64,000 nucleotides of DNA from Phytohabitans sp052068095 (GTDB lineage Bacteria; Actinomycetota; Actinomycetes; Mycobacteriales; Micromonosporaceae): contig NZ_JBQHDG010000030.1 in assembly GCF_052068095.1 (NCBI RefSeq), positions 1 to 64,000 on the forward strand, written 5' to 3'. The notes beneath the pieces are model-generated. The model was not told the DNA's origin. It made no database searches and was given only the letters and a program-made list of their open reading frames with translations. The position numbers were made by a program, and so were the translations under genes. Of this stretch, positions 23,677-32,633 are shown one piece after another (position 1 is the first letter of the stretch; every line of letters starts with the position of its first letter).

Positions 23677-25182
23677 ATGCCGCTCTTCCCCCGCCACACC
23701 GTCAGAGCGACGGCCGCCGTACTCGGAATCCTCACCCTGCTCACTGCGGCGCCGGCACCGGCGCACGCGGCGGCGACCACCGCGTTTCGCCTGGTCGACC
23801 TGCCCGCCCGCGACGGCGCGGTCCTCAAGGCCAACCTCATCTCCCCCACCACCCCCGGCCCGCACCCCGCGATCGTCTTCATCTCCAGCTGGGGCCTGAA
23901 CGACGCGGAGTACCTCGCCCAGGCGCGATCGCTCGCCACGGCCGGGTACGTGGTGCTCTCGTACACGGCCCGCGGCTTCTGGGGCTCCGGCGGGCAGATC
24001 GACACGGCCGGGCCGAAGGACGTGGCCGACGTGTCCGCCGCGATCGACTGGTTGGACGCCAACACGACGGCCGACCCGGCCCGGATGGGGCTCGGCGGCG
24101 TCTCGTACGGCGCGGGCATCGGTCTGATCGCCGCCGGCCATGATCCCCGGGTACGCGCGGTGGCCGCCCTGTCCGGGTGGAGCGACCTGGTCGAGTCGCT
24201 GTACGCCGGCCAGACCCGCCACCCGCAGGCCGTGTGGCTGCTCCAGGCGACCGCCCGGTTGCTCGGGCGGCCGAGCGCCGAGTTCGAACAGATCGTTTCC
24301 GACTACTTCGCCAACCGGAACGTCGACGGCATCACCGCCTGGGGACGGATCCGTTCGGCGGAGACCTATCTGGACGGTCTGCGTGCCAACCGGCCCGCCG
24401 TCCTGCTCGCCAACGCCTACGGAGACTCCATCTTCGGTCCCAACCAACTTGTCGACTTCTTCGGCGACCTGACCGGCCCGAAGCGGCTGGAGTTCTCCCC
24501 CGGCGACCACGCCATCCCCGAGCTGACCGGGCTCGCCGGCCTGCCCAACGAGGTGTGGGCCAGCGCGCGGCAGTGGTTCGACCAGCACCTGCGCGGCGGG
24601 CCGGCGGGCGGCGCGCCGGTCGTGCTGCGGGTGCGCAACGGCGGCGTGGAGCCGTACGCGGACTGGGCGGACGTGACCGGCTCGACCACCCGCTACCCCC
24701 TCTCCGCGGCCTCCTTCCGGGCGAACGGCGACACCGTCGCCAACGCCGGCGTCGTGCTCCTCACGAACGGGCTGGAGGCGCTCACCGGGATACCCCCGCT
24801 GGCCTGGCTGCCGGCCGTCGACCGCTCGCGGGCGGCGGTGTGGCAGACCGGGCTGCTGTCCGGCGGCGCCGCGGTGCGCGGCATCCCCCGCGTCCACCTC
24901 ACCGTCACCCCGGGAGCGAGCACCGGCACGGTCGTCGCCTACCTGTACGACGTGGACCTGGTGGGCACCGGACGGCTGGTGACGCACGCGCCGTACACGT
25001 GGCTCTCGGGCGGGCGGCAGGAGATCGACCTGGCGCTGCCGGCCACCGCGTGGAACGTGCCGGCCGGCCACCGGCTCGCGCTCGTCCTCGACACCGAGGA
25101 CCCGTTGTACCTCGACGCCAACCCGGCCGGGGCGGCGATCGCGGTCACCGGGCCGAGCTGGGTGGACGTGCCGTTGCGCTGA
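23677..25182 (+). CDS. Secreted CocE/NonD-type alpha/beta hydrolase
   Basis: A 501-residue exported enzyme. A signal peptide covers residues 1-32 (hydrophobic run LGILTLLTAAPAPAHA). The alpha/beta-hydrolase core has the nucleophile elbow GGVSYGAG near residue 129 and FSPGDHAIPE near 270 as the histidine region. The C-terminal jelly-roll domain (about 300-500) is typical of S15/CocE proteins such as X-Pro dipeptidyl peptidase and cocaine esterase. It hydrolyses an ester or dipeptide outside the cell; the substrate is unknown. It is transcribed alone, downstream of the SsgA terminator. Confidence 0.88.
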   Translation: MPLFPRHTVRATAAVLGILTLLTAAPAPAHAAATTAFRLVDLPARDGAVLKANLISPTTPGPHPAIVFISSWGLNDAEYLAQARSLATAGYVVLSYTARGFWGSGGQIDTAGPKDVADVSAAIDWLDANTTADPARMGLGGVSYGAGIGLIAAGHDPRVRAVAALSGWSDLVESLYAGQTRHPQAVWLLQATARLLGRPSAEFEQIVSDYFANRNVDGITAWGRIRSAETYLDGLRANRPAVLLANAYGDSIFGPNQLVDFFGDLTGPKRLEFSPGDHAIPELTGLAGLPNEVWASARQWFDQHLRGGPAGGAPVVLRVRNGGVEPYADWADVTGSTTRYPLSAASFRANGDTVANAGVVLLTNGLEALTGIPPLAWLPAVDRSRAAVWQTGLLSGGAAVRGIPRVHLTVTPGASTGTVVAYLYDVDLVGTGRLVTHAPYTWLSGGRQEIDLALPATAWNVPAGHRLALVLDTEDPLYLDANPAGAAIAVTGPSWVDVPLR

Positions 25183-25231
25183 GCAACCGGCAGCTTTGCC
25201 GCCACGACGTGCGAGGTCACGCCGCTGCGGC

Positions 25232-25237
25232 TACGGT
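25232..25237 (+). promoter_or_regulatory. Leaderless -10 box of the AraC-family gene
   Basis: TACGGT ends 7 bases before the ATG at 25245, and there is no ribosome site. It fits the TANNNT pattern of leaderless actinobacterial promoters. Confidence 0.45.
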
Positions 25238-25244
25238 CGGTGGG

Positions 25245-26105
25245 ATGTTCGGTTTCGGTCAGGCCGCCGGTGGAGCGGGCGGCACCTGGATATCCACCGG
25301 CACGCTGCGTGACCTCACACCACACCGTGCGTCCATCTTGGACCACCACTGCCTCGTGCTGGTGACCAAAGGGCACGGCAGCCACGAGGTCGACTTCGAG
25401 GTGTTCCAGTGCCGGCCGGGCTCGCTCGTGTGGACCCGGCCCGGCCAGCTGGTCCGCCCCGGCGGCCAGCCGGGGCTCGACGCCACGCTGGTGTGCTGGA
25501 CACCCGGCCCCGACCTGCCGGACGGCGGCCCGACCTACCGCCAGCTCGCCGGCGAAGACGAGGACGCCGTCATCAACGAGGTCAGCCAGCTCGTCGTCGA
25601 CCGCGAGCGGGAGCTGTCGCCCGAGCTGCTGCGGCAGCAGCTCGCCACGTTGCTGCTCCGCATCCGCCTGCTCGGCCCGCGGCAAGCGGAGGACGAGACC
25701 TACGCCCGCTTCCGCCAAGACCTGGAGGACAGCTACGCGGACACCCGCCGCGTCGAGGACTATGCCGACCGGCTTGGCTACTGCGTGCGTACGCTCACCC
25801 GGGCCAGCCTCGCCGCCACCGGGCGCAGCGCCAAGCAGGTCATCGACGACCGGGTGGCCCTCCAGGCCAAGCGGCTACTGGCCGGCACCGACCTGCCGGT
25901 CGCCGAGGTGGGGCGGCGGCTCGGCTTCCCGGAGCCGACGAACTTCGGCCGCTTCTTCCAGCGCGAGGTGGGCCAGAGCCCTGGGGCGTTCCGGGCCGCC
26001 ACGTCCGCGGAGGACCCCGCGGAGACCGGCGACGATCACGCGCAGGCCCACGTGCCCGCGCCACGACCACCCCTCGACCCCGTCCCGGGGTTCGTGCAGG
26101 CATGA
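25245..26105 (+). CDS. AraC-family transcriptional regulator
   Basis: A 286-residue regulator with an N-terminal cupin-like sensor domain (LVLVTKGHGSHEVDFEVFQC, residues 36-55). The C-terminal double HTH begins near residue 170 and includes YADRLGYCVRTLTRASLAAT and AEVGRRLGFPEPTNFGRFFQ, then a disordered tail. A frame extending far upstream is only an overlap with the hydrolase gene; the ATG at 25245 gives the normal family length. The target is unknown. The Rrf2 gene follows 7 bases later, so the two may be co-transcribed. Confidence 0.88.
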   Translation: MFGFGQAAGGAGGTWISTGTLRDLTPHRASILDHHCLVLVTKGHGSHEVDFEVFQCRPGSLVWTRPGQLVRPGGQPGLDATLVCWTPGPDLPDGGPTYRQLAGEDEDAVINEVSQLVVDRERELSPELLRQQLATLLLRIRLLGPRQAEDETYARFRQDLEDSYADTRRVEDYADRLGYCVRTLTRASLAATGRSAKQVIDDRVALQAKRLLAGTDLPVAEVGRRLGFPEPTNFGRFFQREVGQSPGAFRAATSAEDPAETGDDHAQAHVPAPRPPLDPVPGFVQA

Positions 26106-26112
26106 TGTAGGC

Positions 26113-26568
26113 GTGCAAATCTCCGCCCGCGGTGACTACGCGGTGCGAGCCGCGCTCAGTCTCGCCGCCGCCTACCCGTCACTCATGTCCGCGCAAGCGA
26201 TAGCGCACGAGCAGGACATGCCGCGCAAGTTTCTGGAGGCGGTCCTGGCCGACCTCCGCCGCGCCGGCATCGTCCGCGCCCAGCGGGGTGCCGAGGGCGG
26301 ATACACGCTGGCACAGACGCCGCGGGAGATCACGATCGGCTCGATCCTGCGGGCGGTCGACGGGCCCCTCGCCGGCGTGCGCGGCCTGCGGCCGGAGGAG
26401 ACAAAGTACGAGGGAGCGGCGGAAAACCTCCCCCGCCTCTGGGTCGCCGTGCGGGCGGCCGTGCGCGAGGTGGTCGACGAGGTCAGCCTCGCCGAGATGG
26501 TCACCGGCAAGATGCCGGCACACGTCCGCAAGCTCACCACCCGCCCCGACGCCTGGGAGCCCCGCTAG
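26113..26568 (+). CDS. Rrf2-family transcriptional regulator lacking Fe-S cysteines
   Basis: A 151-residue Rrf2/YwgB-type regulator. It begins VQISARGDYAVRAALSLAAA, and has the recognition-helix region IAHEQDMPRKFLEAVLADLR and the wing RGAEGGYTLAQ. The cysteines that hold an Fe-S cluster in IscR or NsrR are absent, so it should sense something else. GTG 26113 has a CATGAT box 6 bases upstream and no ribosome site. It follows the AraC gene closely. Confidence 0.88.
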   Translation: MQISARGDYAVRAALSLAAAYPSLMSAQAIAHEQDMPRKFLEAVLADLRRAGIVRAQRGAEGGYTLAQTPREITIGSILRAVDGPLAGVRGLRPEETKYEGAAENLPRLWVAVRAAVREVVDEVSLAEMVTGKMPAHVRKLTTRPDAWEPR

Positions 26569-26575
26569 CCGCGAG

Positions 26576-27409
26576 TCAACGGCGCGCTAGATACTGACGA
26601 GCGACGAGCCCACCCGCTACGGCGGCGGCCCCGAGGACCATCCCTACCGCGGTGAAAACAACACGGCCAGGTCTGTCGCCCGACCGCATATACGACCTTG
26701 GTTGATCAACCGCGGGCTCGTCAGTGGGCACAGGTGGGTCGAATCGGAACCCTGGACCAGCAGACACAGCACTCGCGTACTCTTCATCCAAGAGATCGAC
26801 AAACTTCTTCCCGCGCCGTGTCCTGGCATACGATAATCTCGAGCCAGGCCACCACTCGCGTGCGACTTCGCTCTCGAAAAGGCGCGCAGCACCCCGGCGC
26901 AGGTTGACAGAGTCGACCCTCCGGAGGTCCCATGCCGTGGCCCAGAAAGCCACCATTAGATTAGCATAAACCTTGTACTTTACGTCCGGGTCGTTCATCA
27001 CGTCGGCGCCCTCGACGTAGAGAAACTCCGTATTGTCTAGGGACAACTTCGCCAATTCCAGCTGCTGCATTCTGTTGGAATAAAGCAAAGCCACTCGGCT
27101 CTGTCGCCATTGCAGAAGCAACGAGACCGCCACCGCAACCAGTGCGACGCTGGAGAAAACCGGCGCCACGCCACCGTACGCCTCCCCAACTGCGGACAGG
27201 CGCTCCCATTCGTACGGCCGCTCGCTCAACCACGTGAGCAGGGCCGGCGACGCGAACACGACCAGGACGGCACCAGCGACGAGCCCGACGACCGCACCCA
27301 GCGGCACGAGGTCCCGGCCAGATCCGCGACGCACCGTAGCGCCTCCCCACAAACACCGAGACACTGGAAGCTGCCGTCGGCGAACCCCAATCATGACAAC
27401 CCAGGTCAA
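26576..27409 (-). CDS. DUF6082 family membrane protein
   Basis: A 277-residue protein. Hydrophobic segments lie near residues 36-58, 78-96 and 252-272. The central block (YSNRMQQLELAKLSLDNTEF, then VYANLMVAFWATAWDLRRV) matches the DUF6082 family of actinobacteria. Its function is unknown. The first ATG (27409) lacks a clear ribosome site, so the N terminus may be shorter. The coding DNA is less GC-rich than neighbouring genes. Confidence 0.75.
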   Translation of the reverse strand: MTWVVMIGVRRRQLPVSRCLWGGATVRRGSGRDLVPLGAVVGLVAGAVLVVFASPALLTWLSERPYEWERLSAVGEAYGGVAPVFSSVALVAVAVSLLLQWRQSRVALLYSNRMQQLELAKLSLDNTEFLYVEGADVMNDPDVKYKVYANLMVAFWATAWDLRRVDSVNLRRGAARLFESEVAREWWPGSRLSYARTRRGKKFVDLLDEEYASAVSAGPGFRFDPPVPTDEPAVDQPRSYMRSGDRPGRVVFTAVGMVLGAAAVAGGLVARQYLARR

Positions 27410-27550
27410 TGTGGATCACTTCGGGAAGCTTCCTCAACCAAAGATCAGACACATCCGAAAATACCAATCGCAATTTCGCGTGAAATTTGCACGCAGTGTC
27501 GCTATTACTATTCACCTAGACACTCAGGTCCCCGCTCAAGGAGGCAAGCG

Positions 27551-27775
27551 ATGACCACAGTGGCTAATCGACCTCGTTTGCGCTGGCGTAAGAGCTCGCG
27601 CAGTGACCTCACTGACCAGTGCGTCGAGATCTGCATCTTCGCGCGGGCAGCCGTCCTGATGAGGGATTCGAAAGACCGCCAGCGAGGGCCCCTGGCCTTC
27701 GCCCCTTCTTCGTGGGACGACTTCCTCCATGGAGTCCGGCTCGGTGAGTTCGACCGGCAGCAGGGCTTGATCTAA
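27551..27775 (+). CDS. DUF397 domain protein
   Basis: A 74-residue protein with the DUF397 pattern: RWRKSSRSDLTDQCVEICIF, then LMRDSKDRQRGPLAFAPSSW and FLHGVRLGEFD. AGGAGG precedes the ATG. DUF397 proteins usually pair with an XRE/DUF5753 regulator in BldB/AbaA-like modules; no such partner is adjacent here, so it is an orphan. Its stop overlaps the stop of the convergent gene. Confidence 0.85.
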   Translation: MTTVANRPRLRWRKSSRSDLTDQCVEICIFARAAVLMRDSKDRQRGPLAFAPSSWDDFLHGVRLGEFDRQQGLI

Positions 27776-28641
27776 GGGAGGGCGATCACCACGTCGCCGC
27801 CGAGGCGGCCGCGTTCTGGGGTTCGCTTCACCGTGCCGGCCGTCAGCAGTGCGTTGAGCACGCGCACCGTGTCCGAGGCGCGGTACACCGTCTGGGTCAG
27901 CGTGAACTGCCGCAGCTCCGTCACCGTGCGCGCGCCGGCCGAGCCCAGATGGGCCAGCAGCTCGCGGCGGAGCGGGCCGGGGTGCGGGCTGAGCGAGATG
28001 TCCAGCAGGTGACCCTCCGGGTCGCGCGGGTCGCGGTAGCGGACGCCGGCGTACTCGTCGACGGCCCAGAGCGCGTTTTTGAACGCCTCCAGCCCTTTGC
28101 CCGCCGTCGTGGCGAAGGTGACGAGCCGGGCGCCGGAGGTGTTCACCAACTCCACGTGGGCGGTCAGCGGCATCGGTGGGGTCGGCAGTTCACCTGTTCC
28201 AGAGACGAGAAGGACCTCCGCGGGCTTGCCGGTGCCGGCGGCGGCGAGTGACGCGGGCCCGGCGCCATCCAGGAAGGCCAGGAGCGGGGCGCCGGCCGCG
28301 CCCGCGGCCTTGAGCGCGGCGGGCAGGCGCTCGTCGAGCGGGCCCTCGACGGTGTGGACGCCGAGCTCGGGGGGTGTGCCAAGCTCGGCCTGCACCGCGT
28401 CGAGGCGGGCGGTGAGCCCGTCGGAAGGCGGCCCGACCAGCAACATCGCGAGCCGCCGGCCGCGCAGGCGGTCGGCGAACTCGGCGAACACGCGCAACGC
28501 GGCCTCGGCGGTCGCCGCGTCGGGGGCGTCGGCCCAGCCGTACGCGAACGTGGCGCCCCGCGCGCCGTGCACCGCGCCCGGGGTCCAGGCGTCGAGGTAG
28601 CGCACCAACAGCTCGCGGAGGGCCCCGGCGATCGCGCTCAT
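27772..28641 (-). CDS. Hypothetical protein with a C-terminal winged-helix-like domain
   Basis: A 289-residue soluble protein, very Ala/Leu/Gly-rich. Residues 20-215 look alpha/beta (FAYGWADAPDAATAEAALRV, then LAMLLVGPPSDGLTARLDAV). The last 65 residues (TVTELRQFTLTQTVYRASDT) resemble a winged helix. The DPEGHLLDISLSPHPGPLR segment is distinctive, but I cannot place the family. TcmP-like partner proteins came to mind, without motif support. It lies 9 bases downstream of the VOC gene on the same strand, so the two share an operon. Confidence 0.6.
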   Translation of the reverse strand: MSAIAGALRELLVRYLDAWTPGAVHGARGATFAYGWADAPDAATAEAALRVFAEFADRLRGRRLAMLLVGPPSDGLTARLDAVQAELGTPPELGVHTVEGPLDERLPAALKAAGAAGAPLLAFLDGAGPASLAAAGTGKPAEVLLVSGTGELPTPPMPLTAHVELVNTSGARLVTFATTAGKGLEAFKNALWAVDEYAGVRYRDPRDPEGHLLDISLSPHPGPLRRELLAHLGSAGARTVTELRQFTLTQTVYRASDTVRVLNALLTAGTVKRTPERGRLGGDVVIALP

Positions 28642-28650
28642 AGGGTTAAG

Positions 28651-29172
28651 TTACGCGGAAACCGAGATCCCCACGCCGCCTCGGGTGGTGGCACCGTACC
28701 GCTCCTTCTCGCGCGCGATGTCGAGCGGGCGGATGCTCTTGCGCGCCTCGATGGCCGCCGAGTCGAGCCGGTCGGCCGGGATCAGCCAGACGACCTCGAA
28801 CTCCAGGCCGTCTGGATCTTTGCCATAGAGGCTCTTCGTGGTGCCGTGGTCGGAGCTGCCGACCAGCGCGCCGGCCTCGGCCAGCTTGCCGGCGACGCGC
28901 TCGAGCTCGTCGAGCGTGTCGACCTCCCAGGCGAGATGGTAGAGGCCGACCGTGCCGCGGCCGGCGGGCGAGGGCCCGGCGCCGTCGCCGATCTCGAAGA
29001 GGCCGAGGTCGTGGTCGTTGGTGGAGTCGGGTGCCTGAAGGAAGGCGGCGCCCTTGAAGCCGTCCGGGGTCATCGCGATCGGGCGAAAACCGAGGACGTC
29101 ACGGTAGAAGGCGACGCTACGGTTGACGTCGCGGACGAAGAGGACGGCATGGTTGAGCCGATGAACACCCAT
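28651..29172 (-). CDS. VOC-superfamily (glyoxalase/dioxygenase-like) protein
   Basis: A 173-residue protein of the vicinal-oxygen-chelate fold. Paired modules begin HRLNHAVLFVRDVNRSVAFY and GLYHLAWEVDTLDELERVA, with LYGKDPDGLEFEVVW as the closing metal-ligand strand. The His and Glu residues fit a metal-dependent dioxygenase or glyoxalase; the substrate is unknown. The second Met is used as start. It is divergent from the MarR gene, with an operator between, so MarR probably controls it. Confidence 0.85.
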   Translation of the reverse strand: MGVHRLNHAVLFVRDVNRSVAFYRDVLGFRPIAMTPDGFKGAAFLQAPDSTNDHDLGLFEIGDGAGPSPAGRGTVGLYHLAWEVDTLDELERVAGKLAEAGALVGSSDHGTTKSLYGKDPDGLEFEVVWLIPADRLDSAAIEARKSIRPLDIAREKERYGATTRGGVGISVSA

Positions 29173-29193
29173 GGCCACCACGGTACCCCGATA

Positions 29194-29207
29194 GTTGAGC
29201 GTTCAAC
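29194..29207. promoter_or_regulatory. MarR-type operator
   Basis: GTTGA-GCGT-TCAAC is a perfect inverted repeat with a 4-base spacer, in the 56 bases between the divergent VOC and MarR genes. The GTTGA-N4-TCAAC form is common for actinobacterial MarR proteins. Confidence 0.65.
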
Positions 29208-29228
29208 AGTATTGTTAGGCTTTCTCAC

Positions 29229-29693
29229 ATGACCCGGTGGCTGAACGAGGAGGAGCAGCGCACCTGGCGCGCGTTCCTGCACGCCTCCCGGGCGCTCTGG
29301 GACACGCTCGACCGCGAGCTCCAGCGCGACGCCGGGATGCCGCACGCGTACTACGAGATCCTGGTCCGCCTCTCCGAGGCGTCCGACCGCAGGCTGCGGA
29401 TGAGCGACCTGGCCGAAGCCACGTCATCGTCGCGTAGCCGACTTTCGCACGCGGTGGCGCGGCTGGAGGAGTACGGCTGGGTGCGCCGCGAAGACTGCCC
29501 CACCGACCGCCGGGGTCAGCTCGCGGTGCTGACCGATGCCGGCTTCCGGGTGCTGGAAGCGGCCGCGCACGGGCACGTCGAGGGGGTGCGCACGCACCTG
29601 TTCGACCAGCTGACACCGGAGCAGGTGGCCCAGCTGCGGGAGATCAGCGAGGCCATGTTGGACCATCTCGATTCAGGCAGGCACTTGTACTGA
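29229..29693 (+). CDS. MarR-family transcriptional regulator
   Basis: A 154-residue winged-helix protein. It contains HAYYEILVRLSEASDRRLRM, then SDLAEATSSSRSRLSHAVAR, the LEEYGWVRREDCPTDRRGQL wing, and dimer helices at both ends. It should bind the adjacent palindrome and be released by a phenolic or similar ligand, as is usual for the family. Its divergent partner is the VOC protein. Confidence 0.92.
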   Translation: MTRWLNEEEQRTWRAFLHASRALWDTLDRELQRDAGMPHAYYEILVRLSEASDRRLRMSDLAEATSSSRSRLSHAVARLEEYGWVRREDCPTDRRGQLAVLTDAGFRVLEAAAHGHVEGVRTHLFDQLTPEQVAQLREISEAMLDHLDSGRHLY

Positions 29694-29712
29694 TCGTCGC
29701 CGGTCCAGCACG

Positions 29713-31137
29713 ATGAGGCAGATGTCTACAGGGCTGGCCGAAGTGACCGCGCGGGCGTACGACCTCTTCGAGGCGGGTGACCTCTCCGCGGCGCAGTTGC
29801 TGCTGGGTGACGCGCTCGCCGCCGCGGACACCGATCCGGCCAACGCCTCCTCCGCGCTCGCCGAGGCCGCCAGCCTCCACTCCCGGGTGCTGATCGGGCT
29901 GGGCGAGCCGCACTCGGCGCGGGCCTGGGCGACGTTCGCGTACGAGGCGGAGAGCCGGCTCTACGGCCCGTCCCACGAGCGCACGATCCGGGCCGCCGCG
30001 GTGCTCGCCTCGGTGCTGCACCGCACCGGCAACCACGCCGACTCGGCCGCCCTCTACGGCGCGGTGATCGAGGGTCTCACCGCGCTGGAGGGTCCGGAGG
30101 CGCCCCAGGTGCTGGCCGCGCACGCCGATCTGGCCACAGTGGAGTACGCGCGGGGCGAGTGCGACATCGCCCGCGCCCGCCTGGCCGAGGCGTGGGACAT
30201 GACCCGCGAGGCGTACGGCGACGCTCATCCCGCCGGCATCCGCATGCTCGCGCGGCTGGGCGCGATGGAGCGCGACTGCGGGCGCTTCACCGAGGCGCAC
30301 CAGCACCTCGCCCACGCCCGCGAGCTGACCCGCGTCTACCTCGAGCCCGACCATCCGCTGGTCGCCCAGATCGCCGCGCTCTCCCGCGCGCCGGCCAACC
30401 CACACCACAACTGCGGCGGCCCCGCACTGCCGACCGCGCCGGCCGACGACGACGCCTACCCGGGCCTACAGGCCGTCGACGGCTCGCCGCTCGACCTGCC
30501 GCCCGCACCCGGCGAGCCGCCGCGCGAGCGGCCGCAGCCCTCCGTGCCACCCGACGTCGCCGCCGCCTGGCCCCCCGACGAGACCGCCGGCAACCTGCCT
30601 GTGCACGTGCCCCGCCAGCGCGGCCGCCGCAGCCGCAGAGGGCCAGCGCCGCTGGTCACCGGCGCGCTGGTCGCCGCCGTGATCGGCGCGGTCGCGGTCG
30701 TGGTCGGGCTCGCCGCGATCGACCAGGGCAACGACCCGGACGAGACCGCCCCGCCGGCCGCGAGCTGGCCGCCTCCCCCGGCCACCAGCGCGCCGCAGAC
30801 CAGCGCACCGCCGACGACCAAGCCACCAGCCAGCCCCACGGCGCCGGCCCAGCCCCGCGTCGGCACCCCGCCCAGCCGCGTGACGATCAAGGACGACCGG
30901 GAGAGCATCACCCTGCGCTGGGCCTACCCGGTCGGGGCGAAGGGCAAGGTGCGGGTGTCCGGCGCGCCGAAGGGCCAGCCACAGCGCCCGTTCGGCCAGG
31001 ATCTGCCCGCGGGCACCACCAGCTACGTCGTGCACGGCCTCGACCAGGAGAGCGACTTCTGCTTCGAGATCGCGGTCGTCTACACCAGCAACACGCTCGG
31101 CCGCGCCAAGCCCGTCTGCACCACCCGCTCGGGCTGA
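29713..31137 (+). CDS. TPR / transmembrane / fibronectin type III protein
   Basis: A 474-residue protein. TPR-like helical repeats fill about residues 5-225 (LHSRVLIGLGEPHSARAWAT, HADLATVEYARGECDIARAR). A proline-rich stretch leads to a basic RQRGRRSRRG, a membrane helix (residues 315-340) and a Pro/Thr-rich stalk. A C-terminal fibronectin III-like domain (about 390-474) begins SRVTIKDDRESITLRWAYPV. The topology suggests cytoplasmic TPRs and an external FnIII domain, perhaps relaying envelope state. The family is common in Micromonosporaceae but has no assigned role. Confidence 0.75.
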   Translation: MRQMSTGLAEVTARAYDLFEAGDLSAAQLLLGDALAAADTDPANASSALAEAASLHSRVLIGLGEPHSARAWATFAYEAESRLYGPSHERTIRAAAVLASVLHRTGNHADSAALYGAVIEGLTALEGPEAPQVLAAHADLATVEYARGECDIARARLAEAWDMTREAYGDAHPAGIRMLARLGAMERDCGRFTEAHQHLAHARELTRVYLEPDHPLVAQIAALSRAPANPHHNCGGPALPTAPADDDAYPGLQAVDGSPLDLPPAPGEPPRERPQPSVPPDVAAAWPPDETAGNLPVHVPRQRGRRSRRGPAPLVTGALVAAVIGAVAVVVGLAAIDQGNDPDETAPPAASWPPPPATSAPQTSAPPTTKPPASPTAPAQPRVGTPPSRVTIKDDRESITLRWAYPVGAKGKVRVSGAPKGQPQRPFGQDLPAGTTSYVVHGLDQESDFCFEIAVVYTSNTLGRAKPVCTTRSG

Positions 31138-31167
31138 CGCCCGTGACCGGATGCTGTCCGCGGTAGC

Positions 31168-32175
31168 TCAATCCTCCTTCGTGGATTGGTCACCGGTTTG
31201 GTTCAGGAGTGCGAGTCCCAGCTGGGTGGGGTGATGTCGCATGCGGTGGCCGTCGCGATAGCTGGTGATCAGCCCGGCTCGGCGCAGGACGCTGGCGTGC
31301 TCGCTGGCGGTGGCGGGCGAGATGCCGACCCGGCGAGCGAGTTCGTCGGTGGTCCGGGGGTTGGTGCTGATGACGTACAGGACCGCTGCCCGGGTGGTGC
31401 CGATCAGCGCGCTCAGCGCCGCGGGGTTCGACCGGCTCCTGATCGGAAGAGCGTCCGGTTGGCGTTCCACCGGGTAGACGAGCACCGGTGGAAGCATCGG
31501 GTCGAGCAGCGTCAGCGGCCCGCTGACGCAGAAGTACGACGGGATCAACAGCAGCCCTCGGCCGTCCAGGTGTAACTCCTGGTCTCGGTGCGACGGCACC
31601 CGCAGCTCGCCCAAGGACCAGGCCACCATCGGGCGGAGGCGGCTTAGCATGCCTTCCACGCCGCTGGCGGCCAGTGCGGCTGTCTTGGCGGCCCGGTCTC
31701 GCTCGATGGCCGACTCGATGCTGCGCCGGTACGGCGCCACAAGGATCTCGTAGCAGCTGCGCATGCTGTCGGTCAGCTCGGCCATCACCTCCGGATCTCC
31801 CTCGGCGATGTCGCGGGTCTCGGCCGGCAGCCGATGCGTGCTCGCCAGCCGGCCCACATCTCGGCGGAGGGTCTCCCTGCCCGTGCGGCGGATCGCTTCA
31901 AGGCCGTACTCCAGCCCGCGCATCGCGTCGATCGGGTTGAGGAAGTCCGGAAAGTAGCCGACGTTCGGGGTAAGCGCGAGCAGCAACCGTAACCGCGGGC
32001 CGAGGTTGGCGCGCCGGAGCAGGCCGGCGGCCTCGCTGCGCCAGCCCGCGAAGAGTAGGTCACCGCGCTGCGGCATCAGCATCTGGAGCGCGAGGACGAG
32101 CTCCCAGAGCGGGTCCGGACCGTCGGCGATGCGGGTCCGGGCGACATCGTCGCTGGTGAAGTAGATCTTGAGCAC
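31168..32175 (-). CDS. ArsR-like winged-helix regulator with a long N-terminal domain
   Basis: A 335-residue protein. The C-terminal 80 residues form an ArsR-type winged helix (AVLYVISTNPRTTDELARRV, then GISPATASEHASVLRRAGLI). The long N-terminal domain (1-245) opens IYFTSDDVARTRIADGPDPL and matches a large actinobacterial family of such regulators without metal motifs. It is divergent from the secreted inhibitor/protease locus and could regulate it. Confidence 0.82.
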   Translation of the reverse strand: MLKIYFTSDDVARTRIADGPDPLWELVLALQMLMPQRGDLLFAGWRSEAAGLLRRANLGPRLRLLLALTPNVGYFPDFLNPIDAMRGLEYGLEAIRRTGRETLRRDVGRLASTHRLPAETRDIAEGDPEVMAELTDSMRSCYEILVAPYRRSIESAIERDRAAKTAALAASGVEGMLSRLRPMVAWSLGELRVPSHRDQELHLDGRGLLLIPSYFCVSGPLTLLDPMLPPVLVYPVERQPDALPIRSRSNPAALSALIGTTRAAVLYVISTNPRTTDELARRVGISPATASEHASVLRRAGLITSYRDGHRMRHHPTQLGLALLNQTGDQSTKED

Positions 32176-32267
32176 AGCCGTTCCCCCGTCTTGCGTGTGC
32201 CTCGTCTATTGGACGCCCTGGTACACGTCCCTGTCTCGTCGGGAACTGGACAGGACGTACGGCGGCG

Positions 32268-32609
32268 GTGTGGATCTTTGTCGGGCAACATTCGGCGGCA
32301 GCCGAATGTTCTGTCCCGCCGACTATCCGAACTCGACAATCCAATCTGGGCGCGGTGATTGCCACCAGAGAGCGCCGGAAACCGGGGGAATTACATGATG
32401 ACTACAACGCCAGCTGCCGAACTGTCGCGGCGGGTGTTCGCGCCACGATCGGTGACCTGTCCACGGAGAACTGCTACGCAAAGATCCACCGCAACTCCGA
32501 CGACGAGATTCTCTATGCCGGCGCCGACGCCGGCGTGTCGTCGTACGCATGGAGCCATTGCGCATTGAGCAACGGCGCCGTCTATCGAGGCGGCACGACT
32601 TCCTACTGA
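32268..32609 (+). CDS. Small cysteine-containing hypothetical protein, start uncertain
   Basis: The last 70 codons look coding (VRATIGDLSTENCYAKIHRN, then YAGADAGVSSYAWSHCALSN), with two cysteines that could pair outside the cell. The N-terminal part from GTG 32268 is unconvincing. A good GGGGGA ribosome site precedes an ATG pair at 32395 that is in another frame, so a frameshift near 32430 or a shorter start is possible. It lies 25 bases upstream of the I36 inhibitor gene. Confidence 0.4.
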   Translation: MWIFVGQHSAAAECSVPPTIRTRQSNLGAVIATRERRKPGELHDDYNASCRTVAAGVRATIGDLSTENCYAKIHRNSDDEILYAGADAGVSSYAWSHCALSNGAVYRGGTTSY

Positions 32610-32633
32610 CCGGATTACGGAGGAGAGGACCGG

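Noticed and set aside
23578..25071. A 497-codon minus-strand frame opposite the CocE-type hydrolase
   Set aside because: Antisense shadow; the plus strand has a signal peptide and a GxSxG elbow.
23677..31137. A biosynthetic gene cluster
   Set aside because: No PKS, NRPS, terpene or RiPP-modifying genes were found. The regulators and hydrolases are ordinary chromosomal genes.
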